Shown piece after piece: positions 1 to 5,815 of a DNA stretch of 9,021 nucleotides. The notes beneath the pieces were generated by a model, which did not search any database, was not told the origin of the DNA, and was given only the letters and a program-made list of their open reading frames with translations. The stretch is from positions 1-9,021 of the forward strand of contig DAIOSQ010000076.1 of NCBI GenBank assembly GCA_036752465.1, in the 5' to 3' direction. The translations under genes and the position numbers were made by a program. This DNA comes from DAIOSQ01 sp036752465 (GTDB lineage: Bacteria > Pseudomonadota > Gammaproteobacteria > Legionellales > Legionellaceae). Numbering within the stretch: the stretch's first letter is position 1; the number at the start of each line of letters is the position of its first letter.

Positions 1-1
1 C

Positions 2-802
2 ATTGCGTCATCGTCGGCTTTGCCCTGCGCGACCTGTCCAGCATGGCTAGTGCTTGCGTTTGTCTCCTTTAGCCTGGGGTTGGTGGTATGTGGCCCTATT
101 GCCGCACTGACCTCATCGGCGACAACAGCCCCTGTCGTCACGACAACCATCCCTAATATCGTGAATCCTGACACGCCAGCGCCGGATACCACCAATTCAG
201 GTTCATTGATGAGCCTGCTAGAACAGCTCAAGATGCACTATAAAAACGGAAAGGGAGTTATTACTATAGGACCGGACGACATAGAACGGGCCGCCTGGAA
301 TGCTTACGATCTTAAGGTGACACCATTGCAAACTTGGGAAAATTGGGCAGAGATCCTGCGATCCTTTTTTGCCGGCGTGCGCAATGGGATCAAAAGTGCC
401 GATTTTACCCTAAATCCATTGCAAGAGATTGGCGATGACGGTCATTGCTACGACTCAAATAGCTTGGTTGGATTTGGTATACTATATTCCGCCGTGTTTG
501 CCATCATTTTAATGGGTCGTGCTTTGGCTAAAGAGCTCAATGATCAATGTACCTATGAAGCAAATACGCCAGACCACGGCCCATTAGTTCAAACCGCTAT
601 GCAAGAACAACCAGCTAACCCAACCTTAACACAAAAAAAACCAAAAAATTTACTTACTGATGCCACCCACCCTCAAACACTTTTCAAGTCACCTCACCAT
701 TTAAAACGTAGCCTAAGCTGTAACGACCTTGATCAACTGAAGCGCGAGCAGCAAACAGCATCGTCTTCAAGCGTCTTCAGCACGAAGGTTGGCACTATAT
801 AG
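2..802 (+). CDS. Unrecognised two-TM membrane protein, probably 5'-partial
   Basis: I do not recognise this protein. The frame is open to the left edge; the first possible start inside the window is a TTG at 20 with no ribosome binding site, so the true start is probably upstream. Numbering from that TTG, a hydrophobic stretch lies at residues 9-30 (WLVLAFVSFSLGLVV core). A Thr/Pro/Ala-rich segment follows (31-60), then a polar, Trp-containing region (61-145). A second membrane segment lies at 149-167 (LVGFGILYSAVFAIILMG), followed by a polar tail of about 90 residues rich in Gln, Lys and Ser. By inference this is a two-pass membrane protein with about 120 residues outside the membrane, or a signal peptide plus one TM. 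The last 36 bases overlap the end of the convergent DUF4254 gene, and a 10-base near-tandem repeat (762-771 and 772-781) lies in the overlap. That it is a coding frame rests on its length, the two hydrophobic segments and the lack of a better frame on either strand. Confidence 0.6.
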   Translation: MASSSALPCATCPAWLVLAFVSFSLGLVVCGPIAALTSSATTAPVVTTTIPNIVNPDTPAPDTTNSGSLMSLLEQLKMHYKNGKGVITIGPDDIERAAWNAYDLKVTPLQTWENWAEILRSFFAGVRNGIKSADFTLNPLQEIGDDGHCYDSNSLVGFGILYSAVFAIILMGRALAKELNDQCTYEANTPDHGPLVQTAMQEQPANPTLTQKKPKNLLTDATHPQTLFKSPHHLKRSLSCNDLDQLKREQQTASSSSVFSTKVGTI

Positions 803-1393
803 CTCAGGATTTAACGCCGGGTCATTGTACATTTTGAACTGGCGATACAGCACAAATGTTCGGCTTTTTTGCTGAACCTCATGTAGCAAACTTTCTAAAC
901 AAGCTGCCAATTGTTGCTTTTGTTGCTCTATGAGCACCCATTTTTGCTGACATTGCTGACGATGCACTGCATCAGCTGAACGACGCTTCGCTTGCAAACC
1001 CATATGATATGACTTTAGGGCAAGAATAGATAAGCGATCGATGATCATGCCGGGAGTTTCTGAGTGCACCGGGCATGTTTCGACGGCTGCTGGCAACAAT
1101 GCTTGATATAAGCACTGATCAATTGCCTCCACGCGGTTATTGCGTTGTTGATTGAGCGTATCGATCAAACGTTTGGCATGATAAATTACAGCATGCCCTA
1201 AATCATCGCGCCTGGCCTTATCTTCAGTTAACCATAAGTGGTAGTTGTACCAATGATTCTCGGCAATCCATTGCATCAATTGCTCACCGACTGCCGGCAT
1301 GTGTTGATCAGCCTGCAACCGTTGTTGCTTCCATTGCGAAATCCATTGCGCATGTTGCTGAGTTATCAAAGTGACCAGTTGCGAAACATTCAT
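767..1393 (-). CDS. DUF4254 family protein
   Basis: This is a 208-residue protein of the DUF4254 family, whose biochemical function is not established. Recognition rests on a chain of family-typical motifs: WLTEDKARRDD (54-64), YHAKRLIDTLNQQRN (71-85), SETPGMIIDRLSILALK (111-127) followed by a Tyr-His-Met, and QFKMYNDPALNPELY (185-199). It is rich in Gln and His, looks largely helical and has no signal peptide or membrane segment, so it should be cytoplasmic. The length fits the family. The start is ATG with a weak GGG about seven bases upstream, and a promoter candidate lies at 1421-1448. Its 3' end overlaps the unrecognised gene at the left edge tail to tail. Members of this family are often near cell-surface polysaccharide genes, but nothing here supports that role. 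Confidence 0.88.
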   Translation of the reverse strand: MNVSQLVTLITQQHAQWISQWKQQRLQADQHMPAVGEQLMQWIAENHWYNYHLWLTEDKARRDDLGHAVIYHAKRLIDTLNQQRNNRVEAIDQCLYQALLPAAVETCPVHSETPGMIIDRLSILALKSYHMGLQAKRRSADAVHRQQCQQKWVLIEQQKQQLAACLESLLHEVQQKSRTFVLYRQFKMYNDPALNPELYSANLRAEDA

Positions 1394-1420
1394 AAGAAGC
1401 CCATCATAGCAAAATCAGCT

Positions 1421-1448
1421 AGTATAGCTAATAAATAACGCACAGCAA
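1421..1448 (-). promoter_or_regulatory. Sigma70-type promoter candidate for the DUF4254 gene
   Basis: On the minus strand, TTGCTG (1443-1448) and TATACT (1421-1426) are separated by 16 bases. The -10 box is a good match and the -35 box is partial (TTG only). This would start transcription near 1414, about 20 bases before the ATG at 1393. Confidence 0.45.
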
Positions 1449-1495
1449 GTTTTCAGCACAGTTAAAATTATTTGCAACACCTTATGAATCATTGT

Positions 1496-1515
1496 ACCAA
1501 TCCGGCGAGGTTGGT
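1496..1515. repeat. Short dyad in the divergent promoter region
   Basis: ACCAATCC (1496-1503) and GGTTGGT (1509-1515) pair with a single bulged T around the loop GGCGA. It lies just upstream of or over the rsmE -35 candidate and has no U-tract. It could be an operator or the end of a transcript, or it could be chance. Confidence 0.3.
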
Positions 1516-1548
1516 CTAAATTTCGGGGGCATTATACAAGCTTATAAT
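1511..1548 (+). promoter_or_regulatory. Promoter region candidate for rsmE-trxA
   Basis: A perfect TATAAT lies at 1543-1548 with a weak TTTCGG 16 bases upstream (1521-1526). An overlapping alternative is TTGGTC (1511-1516), 16 bases, TATACA (1533-1538). Either gives a leader of roughly 75 to 90 bases before rsmE. The -10 boxes are good and the -35 boxes poor. Confidence 0.4.
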
Positions 1549-1579
1549 CCTGAAAAAAGACTACTGACGGTTGTGAATT

Positions 1580-1608
1580 CCGTAGCCCTAGGCTAAATTA
1601 CGGTTTTT
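1580..1608 (+). terminator. Hairpin with U-tract in the rsmE leader (terminator or attenuator-like)
   Basis: TAGCC (1583-1587) and GGCTA (1591-1595) form a perfect five-base-pair stem with a three-base loop. Outer CCG (1580-1582) and CGG (1601-1603) can extend it across an unpaired AATTA. Five T residues (1604-1608) follow directly. The form is that of a weak intrinsic terminator. No gene ends just upstream on this strand, so it lies inside the predicted 5' leader of rsmE. Possible readings are an attenuator, an end point for upstream transcripts, or chance. Confidence 0.3.
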
Positions 1609-1631
1609 AGCGAGTAACCCAACTGGGGTCT

Positions 1632-2363
1632 ATGGTGAGAAATATACGTATCTATCAGCCTGGCAGTTATGCTGTTGGGCAAGAGCTTTGCTTGTCAGCC
1701 AGTCAGGGAGCACATGTTGGCGTGGTATTGCGCATGTTGCCAGGGCATGCGTTGACTTTGTTTGCGGGAGATACGCGCGAATACTCAGCCACCATCCTTT
1801 CAGTCCATAAAAAAAATGTGGTGGTACGCATAGACAGTGAGTGTATCATCGACTGCGAATCGCCATGTCAAATCCATTTGGCACAAGCCATCTCCAAAGG
1901 CGACCGGATGGAATGGGTTATCCAAAAAGCCACGGAATTGGGTGTCACCAGCATAACCCCCGTGCTAACCAGCCATTGTGCAGTCAAAATAGATCATGCA
2001 CGACTGCTAAAAAAACAACTGCACTGGCAAGCCGTGGCCATTGCCGCGTGTGAGCAGTCTGGACGCACCCATGTGCCTGTGATTGCAACAGCCATAAGAC
2101 TAGATGTTTTTTTGCAACAATGTCAAACTAACGCCAGATGGATTTTGCATCCACGCGCATCACAACCATGGCCCATGCAAAAAGTACCTTGCCAAGCGGC
2201 AACACTACTCGTTGGCCCAGAAGGCGGGTTTGATGAAGCGGAGCTGCAAACGGCCTGCGCTATGCAATTTCAGCCAATCAAACTAGGCCCTAGAACTTTG
2301 CGTACCGAAACAGCAGCAATAGCGGCCATTAGTATCCTACAAATGCTGTATGGCGACTTTTAG
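1632..2363 (+). CDS. rsmE: 16S rRNA m3U1498 methyltransferase RsmE
   Basis: RsmE transfers a methyl group from S-adenosylmethionine to N3 of U1498 in helix 44 of 16S rRNA, acting in the cytoplasm on the 30S subunit. The 243-residue length is normal. The N-terminal PUA-like part begins RNIRIYQP and contains VLRMLPGHALTLFAGD, typical of the family. The C-terminal SPOUT (trefoil-knot) domain shows ISKGDRMEWVIQKATELGV (about 89-107), the SAM-site loop VGPEGGFDEAE (194-204) and LGPRTLRTETAAIAAI (218-233). All family signature elements are present. The start is ATG, preceded by a GGGG only three bases upstream, so initiation may be inefficient. trxA follows 24 bases downstream on the same strand, suggesting co-transcription. 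I see no missing residues. Confidence 0.96.
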   Translation: MVRNIRIYQPGSYAVGQELCLSASQGAHVGVVLRMLPGHALTLFAGDTREYSATILSVHKKNVVVRIDSECIIDCESPCQIHLAQAISKGDRMEWVIQKATELGVTSITPVLTSHCAVKIDHARLLKKQLHWQAVAIAACEQSGRTHVPVIATAIRLDVFLQQCQTNARWILHPRASQPWPMQKVPCQAATLLVGPEGGFDEAELQTACAMQFQPIKLGPRTLRTETAAIAAISILQMLYGDF

Positions 2364-2387
2364 AATCAATAAACCAATGAGGTTATC

Positions 2388-2714
2388 ATGAGTGAACATA
2401 TCCAAACCGTAACAGACAGTGCGTTTGACACGACAGTCTTGACAGCAAACAAACCTTTTTTGATTGATTTCTGGGCTGAGTGGTGCGGGCCTTGTCGAGC
2501 CTTAAGTCCAATTTTAGCAGAAGTGGCAAACACCTATAAAGACAAAATTTTCATTGGTAAAATGAATATCGACGAAAATCCACAAACACCGGCTAAATAT
2601 GGGGTCATGAGCATTCCCACGCTGATTTTGTTTCAGAACGGACAAGTAGTCGCGATGAAAATGGGCTTGCTCTCCAAATCAGAGCTGTCAGCTTTTATCG
2701 ACAGCCATTTGTAA
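2388..2714 (+). CDS. trxA: Thioredoxin
   Basis: This is a cytoplasmic protein-disulfide reductase, recharged by thioredoxin reductase and used by ribonucleotide reductase and peroxide defence enzymes. The 108 residues are the classic single-domain length. The active site is WCGPC (residues 32-36) within DFWAEWCGPCRAL. The buried Asp before it (Asp27), the NIDENPQTPAKYGV segment and the cis-proline motif SIPTLILF are all present. There is no signal peptide, which separates it from periplasmic Dsb-type proteins. The ATG has a good Shine-Dalgarno (TGAGG) seven to eight bases upstream. It sits 24 bases after rsmE and probably shares its transcript. A long inverted repeat begins about 20 bases after the stop. 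Confidence 0.96.
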   Translation: MSEHIQTVTDSAFDTTVLTANKPFLIDFWAEWCGPCRALSPILAEVANTYKDKIFIGKMNIDENPQTPAKYGVMSIPTLILFQNGQVVAMKMGLLSKSELSAFIDSHL

Positions 2715-2735
2715 TCGCAGCTTGTTTTCATATTG

Positions 2736-2784
2736 GCAAGGCAGTGCTCCTTGACTGGCATAAATCATCGGAGCACTGCGTTGC
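2736..2784. terminator. Long inverted repeat between convergent trxA and hfq
   Basis: The ten-base arms GCAGTGCTCC (2741-2750) and GGAGCACTGC (2770-2779) are perfect complements around a 19-base loop. GCAA (2736-2739) and TTGC (2781-2784) extend the stem past one G-G mismatch, giving 14 pairs in 15 positions. It lies about 20 bases after trxA and between convergent genes, the usual place for a bidirectional 3'-end structure. Neither side has a U-tract, so it is not a canonical intrinsic terminator. A stabilising 3' hairpin or a dispersed palindromic repeat are alternatives. Confidence 0.55.
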
Positions 2785-2910
2785 TCATGGCGACGACACG
2801 TTAATTCAGGAGGGTGTTTCTTCACACGAGGCCGCTCGTCGCGCGCTCATTGCCCCAAAACCGCCCAGGATTCATGTGGCATAGCTTGCTTGAACGTGCG
2901 AGCCAAGCGC
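2785..2910. other. Remainder of the trxA-hfq convergent gap
   Basis: No coding frame or RNA gene is supported here. GCGACGA (2790-2796) can pair with TCGTCGC (2836-2842), enclosing GTGT (2814-2817) and ACAC (2824-2827) as a small inner stem. A five-base stem GCTTG/CAAGC (2888-2892 and 2904-2908) lies just past the hfq stop. None has a U-tract. These may be part of the hfq mRNA 3' end or may be chance. Confidence 0.25.
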
Positions 2911-3120
2911 TCATGCAGCCAATTTAGACGGCACTACTGTTGAAATCGCATGTTTATAGATCATTTGCGTAATGCCATTTTTTAACATGATAATATGCTC
3001 GTCATGGCTATCAATCACACCATGTAATTTGATTCCATTGACCAAAAATATCGAAACAGGGATTTCTTGTTTGGCGAGTGACTCCAGGAAGACTTCTTGC
3101 AACGCTTGATGCTGAGACAT
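2911..3120 (-). CDS. hfq: RNA chaperone Hfq, short and divergent
   Basis: Hfq is a hexameric Sm-fold protein that binds U-rich sRNA 3' ends on its proximal face and A-rich mRNA on its distal face. The core is clear: LVNGIKLHG (26-34), then Sm2 with QMIYKHAISTVVPS (52-65). Proximal-face Gln8, Tyr55, Lys56 and His57 are kept, and the distal-face region VSIFLVNGIKL is typical. Against E. coli, three things are unusual. The rim Arg16, Arg17 and Arg19 are Ala, Lys and Glu. Phe39, Gln41 and Phe42 are His, Glu and His. Only three residues (LAA) follow PSK, so the acidic disordered tail is absent. The start at 3120 is set by an ideal AAGGAG six bases upstream and by homology; an in-frame ATG at 3174 would add 18 residues without support. 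It lies downstream of corA, not beside miaA or hflX, so a second hfq copy elsewhere is possible. Confidence 0.93.
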   Translation of the reverse strand: MSQHQALQEVFLESLAKQEIPVSIFLVNGIKLHGVIDSHDEHIIMLKNGITQMIYKHAISTVVPSKLAA

Positions 3121-3126
3121 TGTCAA

Positions 3127-3132
3127 CTCCTT
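3127..3132 (-). promoter_or_regulatory. Shine-Dalgarno site that fixes the hfq start
   Basis: AAGGAG on the minus strand, six bases (TTGACA) before the ATG at 3120. It sits inside the longer in-frame extension that begins at 3174, and so argues for the short 69-residue Hfq. Confidence 0.85.
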
Positions 3133-3272
3133 ATTATTATTTTGCGTGACAGGCCGCACTTGATATATCGGCAACAGCCAACAATACTTTAACCTGAAAA
3201 ACGCCCCGACTCTCCGTGCAGCATAATTTTTGGGCAGTCATTGCAGACATTTACCAACCCATGCCAGAGCAA
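3133..3272 (-). other. corA-hfq intergenic region
   Basis: These 140 bases should hold the hfq promoter if hfq is transcribed separately, but I find no convincing hexamer pair. The best is TTAAAG, 17 bases, GATATA on the minus strand, which is weak. A run of five T after GGGGCG on the minus strand lacks a matching upstream arm, so no intrinsic terminator for corA is supported. Confidence 0.3.
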
Positions 3273-4337
3273 CTAATACAACTTTTTTTTCTTAAAGTAA
3301 TACAAACTGATGCAAAAGAGAAACACCATCGCCGCCAAAACTGCATGGAATCCTTGCTTCCAGTGTAGAATCGGCATCACCACAAAATTCATACCAAACA
3401 GGCCTACAATAAAGTTTAATGGAATAAACAAACTGGCAAACAGCGTCAATATTTTCATGGTTTGGTTCATGCGAGTATTCATAAAGGAAACATACACCGA
3501 TAAGGTTTCGGTGGTTAACTCATGATAGAAATTAATGGTTTCAATCAATCTAGCGGTGTGATCAAACAAATCGCGATAATAAATCAAGTAATTTTTGGGA
3601 ATAAAAGCTTCGCCTTCTTTTAACAACGTATGAAAAATATCGCGCAGTGGCGCTATGTTTTTGCGCAAGTCAATGATACGCCGCTTAATCAAGTAAATTT
3701 CTTTAGGATTGATGGCATCCGGTTCATGGATAGAGCGGTCCTCTAATAACTCAAGTTCTGCCGTCGCATCATCAACCAGCTTAAAATAGCTATTGATCAG
3801 GGTATCTACCAGGGTATACAACAAATACGGCACGCCTCGCATGCAAATCAACGCAGGATTGTTTTGCCAGTCCGTGTAGATATCGTCGAATTTGTGATGG
3901 TTGCTTTCTTTGAGCGTCAGCAGCAGTTGCGAATGCATCATAAAACTAATTTGCTCTTGGGCAAGCACGCCCTTTTTTTCACCATCCTGCAATAAGTTAA
4001 ACACAACAAAGAGATAATCATCATAAAACTCTAACTTAGGTCTTTGGCGCGTATGCAGCATATCTTCAATCACCAAAGGATGAATTGCGAGCTGATGACA
4101 AATTTCATTGATAACGGCAGTATCTGCAAGACCACAGATATCGACCCAAATGGTCATACCGGCTTTTTTAGCCGCTGCTATGCGCTCAAAATCAAATTTT
4201 TCCCAGCACTGATACTCGTTGTGATCATACACATGCACCTTAACTACCGTAGGGGTAGGAAGATTTTTCCCAATATATTGAATGTGTTGCGGCTCTAATG
4301 TGCTGGGATCAATCCCTGGTTGGTTAGCTTTTATCAT
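3273..4337 (-). CDS. corA: CorA-family magnesium/divalent cation transporter
   Basis: CorA forms pentameric inner-membrane channels for Mg2+ (also Co2+ and Ni2+), gated by cytoplasmic Mg2+ binding. From the ATG the protein has 354 residues: a large cytoplasmic alpha/beta domain and long acidic helix, then two membrane segments near the C-terminus. These are about 294-314 (MKILTLFASLFIPLNFIVGL) and 329-348, and the end is the basic KKKKLY typical of the family. The hallmark GMN is at 315-317 (GLFGMNF). The usual acidic loop after it (FEYMPEL in the Thermotoga protein) reads FVVMPIL, so both acidic residues are lost. A GTG at 4349 would add four residues; I prefer the ATG at 4337, though neither has a strong ribosome site. 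The gene overlaps the end of glmU by 14 bases, suggesting translational coupling. Specificity for Mg2+ over other metals is inferred from the family only. Confidence 0.92.
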   Translation of the reverse strand: MIKANQPGIDPSTLEPQHIQYIGKNLPTPTVVKVHVYDHNEYQCWEKFDFERIAAAKKAGMTIWVDICGLADTAVINEICHQLAIHPLVIEDMLHTRQRPKLEFYDDYLFVVFNLLQDGEKKGVLAQEQISFMMHSQLLLTLKESNHHKFDDIYTDWQNNPALICMRGVPYLLYTLVDTLINSYFKLVDDATAELELLEDRSIHEPDAINPKEIYLIKRRIIDLRKNIAPLRDIFHTLLKEGEAFIPKNYLIYYRDLFDHTARLIETINFYHELTTETLSVYVSFMNTRMNQTMKILTLFASLFIPLNFIVGLFGMNFVVMPILHWKQGFHAVLAAMVFLFCISLYYFKKKKLY

Positions 4338-5733
4338 GTTGCTCTGCACTCGCTAGTGACTTGGTTTTTTCTGGTCTTTGCCAGCCAAGAATGGTTTTTT
4401 GTTTGGCAATTGTTAAGGTTAACTGGCCGCCAGGTACATTGTGCCGAATACTACTGCCCGCGCCAATAGTGGCATCTTTACCAATAGTAACCGGCGCAAT
4501 CAATTGCGTATCAGACCCAATAAATACACCGTCTTCAATCACTGTTTGGTGTTTGTTGACGCCATCATAATTACACGTGATCGTGCCAGCACCAATATTC
4601 ACTTGTTTGCCAATAATCGCATCACCCAAATAACTCAAATGACTTGCTTTGCTATACTCACCCACGATGGAATTTTTTATTTCTACAAAGTTACCCACTT
4701 TACAGTGGTCGGCTAACACCGTACCAGGTCTGATATGCGCAAACGGTCCGATATGACAGGCATCTCCAGCGGTACATCCTTGCATAACACTATTGGCAGC
4801 AACCGTGCAATCATTACCCAAGATGACATTGGACAAAAGACAATTTGGACCGATACGACACCGATCACCTAACTCGACACGACCTTCAAACACCACATTA
4901 ACATCTATGAACACATCTTTTTGACAGCTAAGCTCGCCACGGATGTCTATACGACTCACATCTTGGATGGTCACACCTTGGGCGAGCAGGGCAAGTGCAG
5001 TGGCCCGTTGATAGGCCCTATTCAAATCATGCAGCTGGGCACGATTATTGATGCCCTGAATCTCAAGCGTATCATGCGCTTCAATGGTCTCAATTCGCAT
5101 GCGCTCAGCCACTGCCAGCGCAATAATATCAGTAAGATAGTGCTCATTTTGAGCATTTATTGGCTTTATTTGCTGTAGCCAACGGCGTAAGGCGCCTGCT
5201 GGAGCACAACAAATTCCGCTATATATTTCTTGTATTGCTTTTTGTGCATCGCTGGCATCTCGCTCTTCTACAATCGCATAAACCTGTTGTTGCTGATCAC
5301 GCAAAATCCGTCCGAGACCAAAAGGTTGCGCCACATGTGCTACCAACAATCGCAACGCTTGCTGATGCCTAACATCAGCCGACACAGCAATCAGCTGTCT
5401 TAAGGTTTCAGCACGAATAAGTGGGACATCGCCGGATAATATCAGCACCTCATCATCATCCGCGATAAAAGGCAAGGTTTGTAACACCGCATGACCTGTA
5501 CCAAGCTGCGTAGCTTGCAATACCCAGTGCACCGGTAAGTGCGCAAGTTCTTGACGGACGATAGCACCACCATGCCCAATGACTACATGAATATCTTGCG
5601 GCTGTAACCGCATAGCCGTTTCAATCACATGTGCTAACATAGCTTTGCCACCAATAGCATGCAATACTTTTGGGGTTTCAGAATACATACGCTTGCCTTG
5701 CCCAGCAGCAAGGATGACAATCTGCAGTGGCAT
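4324..5733 (-). CDS. glmU: Bifunctional GlmU (GlcNAc-1-P uridyltransferase / GlcN-1-P acetyltransferase)
   Basis: GlmU acetylates glucosamine-1-phosphate with acetyl-CoA, then joins it to UTP to give UDP-GlcNAc for peptidoglycan and lipid A, in the cytoplasm. The 469-residue length is normal. The N-terminal Rossmann-like domain has LAAGQGKRMYSETPKVLH (8-25), GTGHAV, GDVPLI with metal ligand Asp102, IVEERDA (Glu156) and GINNR (Asn229). The C-terminal left-handed beta-helix runs from about 255 and keeps the acetyltransferase residues: Arg335, Lys353, His365, Tyr368 and Asn379 (E. coli 333, 351, 363, 366, 377). The oddity is QEIYSG (168-173): Tyr171 aligns with E. coli Asn169, a sugar-contacting residue in the N-T-G motif. 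The start has AGGAG nine bases upstream. ansA ends 82 bases upstream and corA overlaps downstream, so the three may be co-transcribed. glmS is not its neighbour in this window. Confidence 0.96.
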   Translation of the reverse strand: MPLQIVILAAGQGKRMYSETPKVLHAIGGKAMLAHVIETAMRLQPQDIHVVIGHGGAIVRQELAHLPVHWVLQATQLGTGHAVLQTLPFIADDDEVLILSGDVPLIRAETLRQLIAVSADVRHQQALRLLVAHVAQPFGLGRILRDQQQQVYAIVEERDASDAQKAIQEIYSGICCAPAGALRRWLQQIKPINAQNEHYLTDIIALAVAERMRIETIEAHDTLEIQGINNRAQLHDLNRAYQRATALALLAQGVTIQDVSRIDIRGELSCQKDVFIDVNVVFEGRVELGDRCRIGPNCLLSNVILGNDCTVAANSVMQGCTAGDACHIGPFAHIRPGTVLADHCKVGNFVEIKNSIVGEYSKASHLSYLGDAIIGKQVNIGAGTITCNYDGVNKHQTVIEDGVFIGSDTQLIAPVTIGKDATIGAGSSIRHNVPGGQLTLTIAKQKTILGWQRPEKTKSLASAEQHDKS

Positions 5734-5780
5734 AATTGCTTGCTCCTCTCATCAAGGGTCAACTGTACGACAGTCAACCT

Positions 5781-5812
5781 GCACCACACAGTGCATACCA
5801 ACTGCGTGGTGC
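5781..5812. repeat. Hairpin between ansA and glmU
   Basis: GCACCAC (5781-5787) pairs with GTGGTGC (5806-5812). CAG (5789-5791) and CTG (5802-5804) continue the stem past an A-C mismatch, leaving a ten-base loop. A second small dyad, ACTGT/ACAGT (5762-5766 and 5770-5774), follows on the glmU side. It begins just after the ansA stop. No U-tract follows on the minus strand, so readthrough into glmU is likely. It may be an intercistronic processing or stabilising element. Confidence 0.4.
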
Positions 5813-5815
5813 AGA

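Noticed and set aside
540..802. Dot/Icm-type C-terminal secretion signal in the unrecognised protein
   Set aside because: The tail is polar and Ser-rich, but I see no clear acidic E-block or defined signal, and the taxonomy is unconfirmed.
1238..1438. Plus-strand open frame opposite the DUF4254 start
   Set aside because: It is antisense to conserved family motifs and has no recognisable product.
2715..2910. tRNA or defined sRNA gene in the trxA-hfq gap
   Set aside because: No cloverleaf, CCA end or promoter plus U-tract terminator can be seen; only inverted repeats are supported.
3121..3174. An 18-residue N-terminal extension of Hfq from an ATG at 3174
   Set aside because: The internal start at 3120 has an ideal AAGGAG at the right spacing and matches the family N-terminus; the extension contains that ribosome site.
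3193..3215. Possible intrinsic terminator of corA (minus strand GGGGCG then TTTTT)
   Set aside because: No complementary C-rich arm lies just upstream, so no stem can form.
4441..4716. Open frames on the plus strand inside glmU (also 4361-4570, 4921-5178, 5160-5372)
   Set aside because: They are antisense to a fully conserved GlmU and have no family features or ribosome sites.
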